Shown piece by piece: positions 42,695 through 51,142 of a DNA stretch of 64,000 nucleotides. Below the pieces are notes generated by a model that saw only the letters and a program-made list of their open reading frames with translations, did not search any database and had not been told where the DNA came from. Both the position numbers and the translations under genes were made by a program. The first letter of the stretch is position 1. The number at the start of each line of letters is the position of its first letter. The DNA comes from Crocinitomicaceae bacterium (GTDB lineage: Bacteria > Bacteroidota > Bacteroidia > Flavobacteriales_D > Parvicellaceae). Where the stretch lies: the NCBI GenBank assembly GCA_002723085.1, contig PBNK01000002.1, positions 99,690-163,689 of the forward strand, written 5' to 3'.

Positions 42695-43678
42695 ATGAAA
42701 AGATTAGTTAGTATTTTCACAAAACAGTTAGAAGAAGCTATAGATATTGGGGAAAAAGCTACCCTTAACTCTTGTTCAAAAATCATCAATAATGTTGTTA
42801 TTACAGGCCTTGGAGGTTCTGGTATAGGTGGAACAATAGCTTCACAACTAATGAGTAAACAACTAAGAGTCCCCGTTACGGTTAATAATGATTATTCATT
42901 GCCTAATTTTGTTGGAGAAAACACATTGGTAATTGTTTCAAGCTTTTCAGGGAATACTGAAGAAACGCTAGAAGCTTTAAAAATTGCTCAGGAAAAAAAT
43001 GCTGAAATTGCTTGTATTACATCTGGAGGAAAATTAGCTGAAATTGCAAAAAAAAATGATTACAATATTATCACCCTTCCTTTAGCTTTTTCTCCAAGAG
43101 CTATGTTAACTTATTCGGTTGTACAGCAATTTTTTCTTTTACACCACTATGGTCTTATTAACAATAGTTTTATTAAAGATGTTCAAAAAACTATTTCCCT
43201 ACTAGATGATGAAATAGATGAAATAAAAGATTTAGCTCATCAAGCAGCTCTAGCTTTAAATAATAAAACCTCCGTTATTTATGTTGAGGCTGGACTTGAA
43301 GGGGTGGCGGTTAGAATGAGACAACAAATAAATGAAAATTCAAAATGTTTAGGGTGGCACCATGTAATTCCTGAAATGAATCACAATGAACTTGTTGGAT
43401 GGGCAGGTGGAAAAGAAGAATATGCTGTTATTATGCTAAGGTCATCTTATGAAAACTATAGATCAAGCGTAAGAATGAACATTTCTAAAGAAATATTTGA
43501 AAAACACACTTCAACAATATTTGAAATCAAAGCAAAAGGAGAATCAATAATTGAACAAGCTTTTTACCACATTTTGTTTGGAGATTGGACTTCTGTTTAT
43601 TTAGCAGAATTAAGACAAGTTGATGATGTTGAAGTTAAGGTTATTGACTATTTAAAAGCGGAATTAGCAAAAATATGA
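42695..43678 (+). CDS. Bifunctional phosphoglucose/phosphomannose isomerase (SIS domains)
   Basis: Interconverts glucose-6-P or mannose-6-P with fructose-6-P. The 327-residue protein has two SIS domains: the first with VVITGLGGSGIGGTIASQL and VIVSSFSGNTEETLEAL, the second with IPEMNHNELVGWAGG, the signature of the Pgi/Pmi family. A conventional large Pgi is not seen in the window. It starts 3 bases after the deaminase gene and overlaps lipB by 4 bases, so the run 40801-44376 is probably one transcript. Confidence 0.88.
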   Translation: MKRLVSIFTKQLEEAIDIGEKATLNSCSKIINNVVITGLGGSGIGGTIASQLMSKQLRVPVTVNNDYSLPNFVGENTLVIVSSFSGNTEETLEALKIAQEKNAEIACITSGGKLAEIAKKNDYNIITLPLAFSPRAMLTYSVVQQFFLLHHYGLINNSFIKDVQKTISLLDDEIDEIKDLAHQAALALNNKTSVIYVEAGLEGVAVRMRQQINENSKCLGWHHVIPEMNHNELVGWAGGKEEYAVIMLRSSYENYRSSVRMNISKEIFEKHTSTIFEIKAKGESIIEQAFYHILFGDWTSVYLAELRQVDDVEVKVIDYLKAELAKI

Positions 43679-44376
43679 TTAATTCTACTGTTGAATTTCA
43701 AGATTTAGGTTTAATTGATTATAAGGAATGTTGGGATTATCAAACAGAATTATTTGAAAATACCGTTCAACAAAAAATTTTCAATAGAAAAAACCCAGAA
43801 AATAAAATAACAACAAAAAACCATTTGATTTTTTGTGAGCATCCACATGTATATACATTAGGTAAAAGTGGTGATGAAAAAAACTTATTGATTAATGATT
43901 CTTTTTTGAAAAAGAAAAATGCCTCATATTATGAAATTAACAGGGGTGGTGATATAACATATCATGGTCCTGGGCAGCTAGTTGTTTATCCTATTTTTGA
44001 TTTAGATCATTTTTTTACGGATATACATAAATATCTAAGGTTTTTAGAAGAATCCGTTATCCTCACTCTTAAGGAATATGGAATTAATTCTGGAAGAGTA
44101 AAAGGGTTAACTGGGGTTTGGCTTGACGGAGGGAAACCTTCTGCAAGAAAAATTTGTGCATTAGGGGTTAAAAGCAGTAGATGGGTTACAATGCATGGCA
44201 TTGGGTTTAATGTAAACACTAATTTGGATTATTTTAATTATATTGTTCCTTGTGGCATAGAAGATAAACAAGTTACTTCTATGTCAAAAGAGTTAAAAAC
44301 AACATTAAATTTTCAAGAGATTAAAAATAAATTGAAAATAAATATGGCTAATGTTTTTGATTTTGACTTTAATTAA
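43675..44376 (+). CDS. lipB: Octanoyl-[ACP]:protein N-octanoyltransferase LipB
   Basis: Transfers octanoate from ACP to lipoyl domains of 2-oxoacid dehydrogenases. Motifs: EINRGGDITYHGPGQLVVYP, and catalytic-site block RKICALGVKSSRWVTMHGIG with the conserved Lys and, further on, IVPCGIEDKQVTSM with the active-site Cys. Length of 233 residues is normal. It overlaps the Pgi/Pmi gene by four bases (ATGA). Confidence 0.94.
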   Translation: MINSTVEFQDLGLIDYKECWDYQTELFENTVQQKIFNRKNPENKITTKNHLIFCEHPHVYTLGKSGDEKNLLINDSFLKKKNASYYEINRGGDITYHGPGQLVVYPIFDLDHFFTDIHKYLRFLEESVILTLKEYGINSGRVKGLTGVWLDGGKPSARKICALGVKSSRWVTMHGIGFNVNTNLDYFNYIVPCGIEDKQVTSMSKELKTTLNFQEIKNKLKINMANVFDFDFN

Positions 44377-44393
44377 CTTTCAAATAAAAAATA

Positions 44394-45554
44394 ATGAAAA
44401 AAGGGCTAAAGATTTTTATAATCGTTTTGGTTGTGGCTGTTTTAGGTCATATTATTCTAGGTTATGGCTATATTTTTAGAGGTCTTGCCTTTGCTTACCT
44501 TAGGGGTCAAAAAGGTCCAGGAATAAACGAACATCATTTGTTTTATAATAATGAATTACCTGTAGAAAATTCAATTCCTTGGAAAGATGAAAAACCTAAT
44601 TTAAATATTTCCTTAAAAGACTCCCTATTGCTTGACAGCATGTGTTCGGCAGGTTTTATTGTAATTAAAGACAAAGAAATTATTCACGAAAGCTATTACA
44701 ATGGATTTAGCAGGGATATTCCTACCAATTCTTTTTCAGCAGCAAAAAGTGTTGTTAGCTTGTTAATTGGAGTTGCTATTGATGAGGGGTTTATAAAATC
44801 TGTTGATCAACCAGTATCTGACTTTCTTCCAAGTTTTGAAAATGGAGAAAAAGCCAAAATAACCATTCGAAATTTATTAACCATGAGCAGTGGCTTGTCT
44901 TGGTCAGAAAGCGGAAAAAACCCATATTCTAATAATGCAGAAGCTTATTATGGCCAACATTTAAGAGCCTTAACTTTAAATCAAACCGTAGTTTCTGAGC
45001 CAGGAAAAGTCTTTGATTATAAAAGCGGTGACACACAAATACTTACTTTCATTTTAGAGGCTGCAACAGGAAAAACACTTACTAATTATTTTCAAGAAAA
45101 AATATGGGCTCACTTAAATCCTGAATACAAAGGGTTTTGGAATTTAGATAAAGAAGGTGGAGATGAAAAAGGGTTTTGTTGTTTATATTTAACTGTAAGA
45201 GATTTTGCAAAATTAGCTCAGTTGATAGTTCAAAAAGGGGTTTGGGACGGAAAAGTTTTGGTTTCTGAAAATTATATAAATAAAGCCATTTATCCTGCAA
45301 AAGGTCTTTTTGATAAAAAATATAATAAACCAAATGAAAGGTACGGATGGCAATGGTGGTATGCAACACATAATGGCAAAGATGTTCACTATGGGAGAGG
45401 TCTATTAGGTCAATATTATATTGCTATACCTGAAGATAACTTAGTTATCGTTCGAACTGGTTCGAAAAGAAAACCAGAAGCTGAAGATGGCCATACTCTT
45501 GATTTCTGGGATTGTATTAACATTTCCTATAGATTACTTGAAGCAGAAAAGTGA
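44394..45554 (+). CDS. Beta-lactamase-family serine hydrolase, membrane anchored
   Basis: A 386-residue protein of the class C beta-lactamase/esterase fold, with an N-terminal membrane anchor (IFIIVLVVAVLGHIILGYGYI). The nucleophile motif S-x-x-K is SAAK at residues 115-118; the Tyr motif is in VFDYKSGDT, and the third motif is HYGRG in place of KTG. These features suit an esterase, amidase or DD-peptidase-like hydrolase rather than an antibiotic-resistance enzyme. The next gene starts inside its stop codon (GTGA). Confidence 0.86.
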   Translation: MKKGLKIFIIVLVVAVLGHIILGYGYIFRGLAFAYLRGQKGPGINEHHLFYNNELPVENSIPWKDEKPNLNISLKDSLLLDSMCSAGFIVIKDKEIIHESYYNGFSRDIPTNSFSAAKSVVSLLIGVAIDEGFIKSVDQPVSDFLPSFENGEKAKITIRNLLTMSSGLSWSESGKNPYSNNAEAYYGQHLRALTLNQTVVSEPGKVFDYKSGDTQILTFILEAATGKTLTNYFQEKIWAHLNPEYKGFWNLDKEGGDEKGFCCLYLTVRDFAKLAQLIVQKGVWDGKVLVSENYINKAIYPAKGLFDKKYNKPNERYGWQWWYATHNGKDVHYGRGLLGQYYIAIPEDNLVIVRTGSKRKPEAEDGHTLDFWDCINISYRLLEAEK

Positions 45555-45952
45555 AAAAAGATATTTTTATACCAAAAGTTGAAGACGTAGCCATTGCTAT
45601 TGTTGAAGAGGAAAATCAAAAGAAAAAAGAATGGATGGTGTACTTATTAAACATGAAAAACTGTTCAATTAAAGACACTCTTGTTTCTTCTAAAGGTTAC
45701 GGGAAAATAAATCAAAAAAAAAAGAAAACAACTTTTTTTAGTCATTATTTAGACACCCTTAAAAGCCAATCTTTCAAGAAAATTGAAATGATTAATGAAA
45801 GTGTTTTTGGATTGACTAATGAGTTTTTTTTAACTTATTATATAGACGGGCTAATTCATGATAAAAAATATATTTTTTTACCTGAAAGCATAATTAAAGA
45901 AAATAAAACAAATATCCCTATGTTAAATAAAAAAGGGATAATGATTAAATAA
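45551..45952 (+). CDS. Conserved-looking small cytoplasmic protein, unknown function
   Basis: A 133-residue Lys-rich protein with a GTG start that overlaps the preceding stop by four bases, so it is translationally coupled to the serine hydrolase. No signal peptide or membrane segment. Blocks such as VYLLNMKNCSIKDTLVSSKG and NEFFLTYYIDGLIHDKKYIFL suggest a compact alpha/beta fold. I do not recognise a named family. It is followed 6 bases later by the exonuclease gene, so the three probably form one operon. Confidence 0.65.
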   Translation: MKKDIFIPKVEDVAIAIVEEENQKKKEWMVYLLNMKNCSIKDTLVSSKGYGKINQKKKKTTFFSHYLDTLKSQSFKKIEMINESVFGLTNEFFLTYYIDGLIHDKKYIFLPESIIKENKTNIPMLNKKGIMIK

Positions 45953-45958
45953 AATTAA

Positions 45959-46678
45959 ATGCTTAAAAATCTTGATTACAGTAAAATACTTTTTTTAGAT
46001 ATTGAGACTGTTCCTCTTGCATATAACTTTAATGAATTAGATGATAGGTCAAAAATTTTATGGGACAAGAAAACAAAATATATTCAAGAAAAAGAAGAAG
46101 AAAATGCTGAAGGTGTGTATCCTAAAGCGGGGATTTATGCAGAGTTTGGAAAAGTAATTTGTATTTCCGTAGGGTTCATTTTACAAAAAAATGGTGAGGA
46201 GCAAATTAGAGTTAAAAGTTTTTCAGCAGATAGTGAACCCATTTTATTGCAAGATTTTGCAGACCTTTTAAATTCACACTACAATAGCGATCAATTTATG
46301 CTGTGTGCACATAATGGAAAAGAGTTTGACATTCCTTTTCTAGCAAGAAGATTTCTGATCAACGGTTTAAAATTACCACATTTATTAAATGTCGCTGGGA
46401 AAAAACCTTGGGAAATAAAGCAAATTGACACAATGGAATTATGGAAATTTGGGGACTTCAAACATTATACATCATTAGATTTGTTAACACATATATTTAA
46501 TATTCCCACTCCAAAAGACGATATTGATGGAAGTCAAGTTGCAAAAGTATATTATGAAGATAGCGACTTAGAGAGGATAATTAAGTATTGCGAAAAAGAT
46601 GTAGTTGCTACTATTCAGTTGCTTAGAAAATATAGAGGAGAGAAACTCATTAATGAGGAATTTATTTTATCTACTTAA
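45959..46678 (+). CDS. Predicted 3'-5' exonuclease, PolB-like DnaQ fold
   Basis: A 239-residue protein with the three exonuclease motifs: Exo I ILFLDIETVPLAY (Asp and Glu), Exo II CAHNGKEFDIPFLARRF, and Exo III DLERIIKYCEKDVVATIQLL with the terminal Asp. This matches the predicted PolB-like 3'-5' exonuclease family common in Bacteroidota. No polymerase domain is attached. Substrate is unknown; a role in DNA repair or RNA processing is plausible. Confidence 0.87.
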   Translation: MLKNLDYSKILFLDIETVPLAYNFNELDDRSKILWDKKTKYIQEKEEENAEGVYPKAGIYAEFGKVICISVGFILQKNGEEQIRVKSFSADSEPILLQDFADLLNSHYNSDQFMLCAHNGKEFDIPFLARRFLINGLKLPHLLNVAGKKPWEIKQIDTMELWKFGDFKHYTSLDLLTHIFNIPTPKDDIDGSQVAKVYYEDSDLERIIKYCEKDVVATIQLLRKYRGEKLINEEFILST

Positions 46679-46757
46679 TCTTTCTTTATAGTTTTTTTTA
46701 TTGTTTTTAACAAGGCCTCATCTGTAGCAGATTTTTAGTAAATTACATGCCATAACA

Positions 46758-48818
46758 ATGAAAAAAATTTTTATTCCAATACTGTTTATAAGCTTTTATT
46801 TTACAGCATTTTCACAAAACATTACCGAATCGAATGAATGTGGTCAGCATAAAATGCTTAAAAAATTATTACTTAATCCAAAGTTTTTAAAAATGCACTT
46901 GGCTGAACAAAATCAACTAATTAATGAAGAAAAAATTAAACTAGGTGGGCCTAAAGGTGTTGTGTATCAAATTCCTATTGTTTTTCATTTGGTTCATAAT
47001 AATGGGCCAGAAAAAATTGACCGATCTCAAATTTTAGATGCTTTGTCCATTTTAAATAGAGATATGAGGGGGCAAAACCCTGACACAGCATCAGTAGATT
47101 CATTATTTCAAGGAATAATAGCAGATAATGAGATAGAATTTGTTTTAGCTACTAAAGCTCCGGATGGAAGTTGTTTTAGTGGAATAACCCGTACACTTTC
47201 CCCTTTTTCATTTAATACTGGGGATATAAATGGTATTGATCAAGTAAATGCTGTCATCGCTCTAAATGATGTTTATAATGGGAACTGGCCTGGAGATCAG
47301 TATTTAAATGTCTTTGTTTGTGGTGCTGTTGGTTCTGGAATTGCTGGTTATACTTATTATCCATCAAACTTTTTCGGAAACTCAATGGAAAATGGAATTT
47401 GGCTTAGACATGATTATTGCGGCAGTATTGGAACGGGTTCAGTAAGTTCCAGTAGAACTTTTGCTCACGAAGTTGGTCATTGGTTAAACCTTCCACATAC
47501 TTGGGGAAGCACCAATGAGCCTGGATTGCCCTCCAATTGCAGTTCTGATGATGGGGTAGCTGATACTCCAAATACTATTGGTTCAAGATGGTGTAACTAC
47601 AATGAAACAACATGTGGAACCCATTCAAATATTGAAAACTATATGGAATACAGCAGTTGTAGAAAAATGTTTACAAATGGACAAAAAAGCAGAATGAGAA
47701 CTGCTTTAAATTCAAATGTAGGTGGGAGAAATAATTTATGGACTCCTTCAAACATGGCTGCAACTGGAATTGATGTTGCTCCTCCATTTTGTAAAGCTGG
47801 TTTTTTTGCTAACTCATACATAACTTGCTCTGGAGATAGTATTTTATTTGAAGACGATTCATATCATAACCCTATTGGATGGCAATGGGATTTTGAAGGG
47901 GGCTCTCCCTCTATTTCATCACTGCCCATTAATCAGGTTACCTATAATCAATCTGGAATATACGATGTTGATTTAACAGCTACAGCAGACAATATTAGTT
48001 TCTTAACTGAAAGTAAACCTGATATTATAACGGTTCTTGATTATAATGGGGTTTCAATTCCCTATTATGAAGGTTTTGAAATTTCAAACCTATCTTCTCC
48101 TTCTTGGTTTCAAGAAGAAAACTCATGGGAAGTAACCAGCCAAGTTAGTTACAATGGAGCCAAATGTCTAAAGCTAAATAACAATGGAGTAGATGAAGGA
48201 ACCAAACACTTTTTAGAAAGTCAAACTTTTGACCTTTCAGGAGCTACAAAAGTTTATTTTTCTTTTAAATACGCCTTTTCAAATAAGTATTATTGGAATG
48301 ATGATCAGTTAAAAATATTAGCTTCTAATGATTGTGGAAAAACATGGTCTGTAAGGAAAGTTCTTCAGAATTCTCAACTTGTTACAGCAAGCAATACTAC
48401 AAGCTTTACACCACTTTTTAGTCAATGGAAAGAAGCGTCAGTAACCAGTATAGTTTTGCCATACTTTGTGCCTAACTTTAGATTTAAATTTGAATTTATT
48501 TCAGGTGGAGGAAATGATCTTTATATAGATAACTTAAATATTTCATTTGAAGATGTTACCAATGTAAATAGCCTTTCTTATGACCAGCATTTTCAATTGT
48601 TCCCGAACCCAACTTTCTCAGCACTAACCATTAAACATAAAAATAAAATTATTTCGGGATATAAAATTATAGATGTTTATGGAAAAGAGATTTTGTCAAA
48701 AAACTTTTCAGCATGTAACCAACAAACTATAGATGTTTCTTCTATTTCAAAAGGATATTATTTTATTGTTATTGATTCAGAATTTTTAAAACAAACTTTG
48801 CCATTTTTTAAAGACTAA
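46758..48818 (+). CDS. Secreted M43 (pappalysin-type) zinc metalloprotease with T9SS sorting domain
   Basis: A 686-residue secreted protease. Signal peptide IPILFISFYFTAFSQ; catalytic M43 domain with His237, Glu238, His241 and His247 in FAHEVGHWLNLPHTWG, and the downstream Met-turn region NIENYMEYSSCRKMFT. A PKD-like domain follows (about 355-430: WQWDFEGGSPSI...NQSGIYDVDL), then a MAM- or jelly-roll-like domain (TFDLSGATKVYFSFKYAFSN). It ends with a type A T9SS sorting domain (FQLFPNPTFSALTIK...YKIIDVYGKEIL). Probably exported by T9SS for extracellular protein degradation. Confidence 0.9.
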   Translation: MKKIFIPILFISFYFTAFSQNITESNECGQHKMLKKLLLNPKFLKMHLAEQNQLINEEKIKLGGPKGVVYQIPIVFHLVHNNGPEKIDRSQILDALSILNRDMRGQNPDTASVDSLFQGIIADNEIEFVLATKAPDGSCFSGITRTLSPFSFNTGDINGIDQVNAVIALNDVYNGNWPGDQYLNVFVCGAVGSGIAGYTYYPSNFFGNSMENGIWLRHDYCGSIGTGSVSSSRTFAHEVGHWLNLPHTWGSTNEPGLPSNCSSDDGVADTPNTIGSRWCNYNETTCGTHSNIENYMEYSSCRKMFTNGQKSRMRTALNSNVGGRNNLWTPSNMAATGIDVAPPFCKAGFFANSYITCSGDSILFEDDSYHNPIGWQWDFEGGSPSISSLPINQVTYNQSGIYDVDLTATADNISFLTESKPDIITVLDYNGVSIPYYEGFEISNLSSPSWFQEENSWEVTSQVSYNGAKCLKLNNNGVDEGTKHFLESQTFDLSGATKVYFSFKYAFSNKYYWNDDQLKILASNDCGKTWSVRKVLQNSQLVTASNTTSFTPLFSQWKEASVTSIVLPYFVPNFRFKFEFISGGGNDLYIDNLNISFEDVTNVNSLSYDQHFQLFPNPTFSALTIKHKNKIISGYKIIDVYGKEILSKNFSACNQQTIDVSSISKGYYFIVIDSEFLKQTLPFFKD

Positions 48819-48820
48819 TT

Positions 48821-50950
48821 TTAAGAAATTAATTTAAAATCTATTTGCCTTTTGGCGAGGTTTGTTTTGTTTACAATAACAACCACATCTTGCCCCATTC
48901 TAAAACTTTTTCTTGACTGATAACCCATTATTACTTGTTGCTCCTGATCATAATAAAATTGATCGTCTTTCATTGACTTTAAAGGTATCATTCCTTCACA
49001 CTTATTGTCATTAAGTTCAACATACATCCCCCAATCAGTTAACCCTGATATTCTGCCTTCAAATTGTTTTCCAATTTGTTTTGATAAATAAATAACCTGC
49101 ATATACTTTATTGAAGCTCTTTCAGCATCTACCGCTTGTTTTTCCATTTTTGATAAATGCTTACATTGATAATTTAAATCATTGGAATTGTTTTGGAAAT
49201 TATTATTATTTTTAAGTAGCTCTATAAGGTTTCGATGAACAATTAAATCAGCATAACGCCTTATTGGTGAAGTGAAATGAGAATAATATTCAAACGCCAG
49301 TCCATAATGGCCTATGTTTTCAGTACTGTAAGATGCTTTTGACATAGATCGAATAATCATTGGTGCTATTAGATGCAATTCTTTTTTAGTTTTGGCCTTC
49401 TCCATCACTTTATTTAAAGAAAAAGAAATAGGCTTGTTTTTTTCTCTAACAATTTGATAATCCATCGAATCTAAAAAAATTTTCAAATCACTTATTTTCT
49501 CAGGATTAGGCTCGTCATGTATTCTATATATAGATGGTTTTATTAATTTATCTTTTTCAGGTTTACCCATGTAAATGGCTACATGTTTATTGGCTAGCAA
49601 CATGAACTCTTCAATCAATTTATTTGCTGCTTTAGACTCTTTTAAAACTGTTCCTATTGGGTCTCCAGATTCATCAAGTTGAAATCTTACTTCTTGACTT
49701 TCCACATTTAAAGCCCCTTTTTGCATTCTTTTTTTTCTTAAAATTTCAGCAAATCTGTTCATTTCAAGAATTTCTTTTTGAAATTGATTCTCAGCACCTT
49801 CAATAATAGCTTGTGCTTCTTCATATGTAAACCTATGGTCTGAATGAATAATTGTTTTGCCAAACCAGGATTTTTTTACTCTTGCTTCTTTTGAAAGTTC
49901 AAAAACAGCGGAAAAAGTTAATTTATCTTCATTTGGCCGTAAAGAACAAAGTTGATTGCTTAATTTTTCAGGAAGCATTGGAATTACTCTATCCACCAAA
50001 TAAACACTATTTGCTCTAAAAAAAGCCTCCTTATCTAAATGAGAGTTTTCTTTGACATAATGCCCTACGTCTGCAATGTGTATTCCTATTTCAACATTTC
50101 CATTACTCAGCTCTTTGTAACTCAAAGCGTCATCAAAATCTTTAGCATCAACTGGATCAATAGTAAAAGTGGTAATTTTTCTAAAATCTTTCCTTTTTTT
50201 TGCTTCTATATTGTAATTGGGTTCTTCTATTATGTCCGTTTCATTATTGACTTTATTCGGGAATTTTAAAGGAAATCCAAATTCTGCTAAAATAGAGTTC
50301 ATTTCTACATTTATCTCTCCAGGTTCTCCTAATATATCTATAACTGCAGCTTGAGGACTTTTGACATTTTTGGGCCAAGACAAAAATTTAACTTTAACTT
50401 TTTGACCATCTTTTGCTCCATTTAAATGTTTTTTATCAATAAAAAAATCTTGATTTAGCAGCCTGTCGTCCGGCCTTAAAAAATAAAAGTCATTTGATTT
50501 TTCTATTAACCCAATGTATTCTTTTTTTACTCGTTCTAAAATTTTTACGACTTGTCCTTCTATTTTTCCTTTATACATTAAGGTTTTAACCAACACCTTA
50601 TCGCCATTTAATGCGTTTTTTAATTTGCTAAAATGAATATAAATGTCTTTTTCAATATTTGGACAAATAAAATAGGCTCCACCTTTAGCAACAAATTGAA
50701 GCGTTCCTTCAAGTTCATTTGAACTATTTTTTAATATGAATTTTCCTCTAGAAACTTGTTTTAAAATATTATCTTTTTCTAATTGTTCAAGAAGCTGAAC
50801 AATTCTTTTTCTAATAAATGGGTCTTTTATTCCTAAAACAGCTGCAACTTGTTTGTAATTGTAGGTGCTATCTGAATTTTTACTTAATACTGAAATTATA
50901 GATTCTCTAAGTTGGCGATCTTTAAATGTTCCTTTTTCTGCTTTTGCCAA
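48821..50950 (-). CDS. rnr: Ribonuclease R
   Basis: Processive 3'-5' exoribonuclease of 709 residues. N-terminal winged-helix region (residues 10-70), cold-shock domains, catalytic RNB domain with FTIDPVDAKDFDDALSY (metal-binding aspartates) and YGLAFEYYSHFTSPIRRYADL, and a C-terminal S1 domain (GRISGLTDWGMYVELNDNKC). Complete and of normal length. It is the last gene of a minus-strand run of three, 12 bases after the small Lacal_2735-like gene. Confidence 0.94.
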   Translation of the reverse strand: MAKAEKGTFKDRQLRESIISVLSKNSDSTYNYKQVAAVLGIKDPFIRKRIVQLLEQLEKDNILKQVSRGKFILKNSSNELEGTLQFVAKGGAYFICPNIEKDIYIHFSKLKNALNGDKVLVKTLMYKGKIEGQVVKILERVKKEYIGLIEKSNDFYFLRPDDRLLNQDFFIDKKHLNGAKDGQKVKVKFLSWPKNVKSPQAAVIDILGEPGEINVEMNSILAEFGFPLKFPNKVNNETDIIEEPNYNIEAKKRKDFRKITTFTIDPVDAKDFDDALSYKELSNGNVEIGIHIADVGHYVKENSHLDKEAFFRANSVYLVDRVIPMLPEKLSNQLCSLRPNEDKLTFSAVFELSKEARVKKSWFGKTIIHSDHRFTYEEAQAIIEGAENQFQKEILEMNRFAEILRKKRMQKGALNVESQEVRFQLDESGDPIGTVLKESKAANKLIEEFMLLANKHVAIYMGKPEKDKLIKPSIYRIHDEPNPEKISDLKIFLDSMDYQIVREKNKPISFSLNKVMEKAKTKKELHLIAPMIIRSMSKASYSTENIGHYGLAFEYYSHFTSPIRRYADLIVHRNLIELLKNNNNFQNNSNDLNYQCKHLSKMEKQAVDAERASIKYMQVIYLSKQIGKQFEGRISGLTDWGMYVELNDNKCEGMIPLKSMKDDQFYYDQEQQVIMGYQSRKSFRMGQDVVVIVNKTNLAKRQIDFKLIS

Positions 50951-50962
50951 TTTTTTTGTGTT

Positions 50963-51142
50963 TTAGGTACTTGACTCTTTATCAATTAAATTTATTTCAT
51001 CAAGAATGTCATTGGCCTCTTTGGTTTTTGCATCACTTGCTTGTCTATTAGAGTGAGACAAGTTATAAGCCTCTTTCATGAGCTTATTATATTTTTGCAA
51101 CAATAAATCTTTTTTTGATTTTTTTTTGAAAATTCCAAACAT
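50963..51142 (-). CDS. Lacal_2735-like small protein (59 residues)
   Basis: A short gene. Its ATG overlaps the stop codon of the upstream OppA-like gene (TAATG at 51144-51140), and it ends at 50963, 12 bases before rnr. The product begins MFGIFKKKSKKDLLLQKYNK, continues with LMKEAYNLSHSNRQASDAKT and ends KEANDILDEINLIDKESST. This N-terminus, basic patch and amphipathic helix match the Lacal_2735 family of short Bacteroidota proteins of unknown function. Translational coupling and family resemblance make it a confident gene despite its size. Confidence 0.82.
   Translation of the reverse strand: MFGIFKKKSKKDLLLQKYNKLMKEAYNLSHSNRQASDAKTKEANDILDEINLIDKESST

Noticed and set aside
44394..45554. 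Antibiotic-resistance beta-lactamase
   Set aside because: SxxK and Tyr motifs fit the class C fold, but the third motif is HYGRG instead of KTG and the membrane anchor suggests an esterase or DD-peptidase-like hydrolase.
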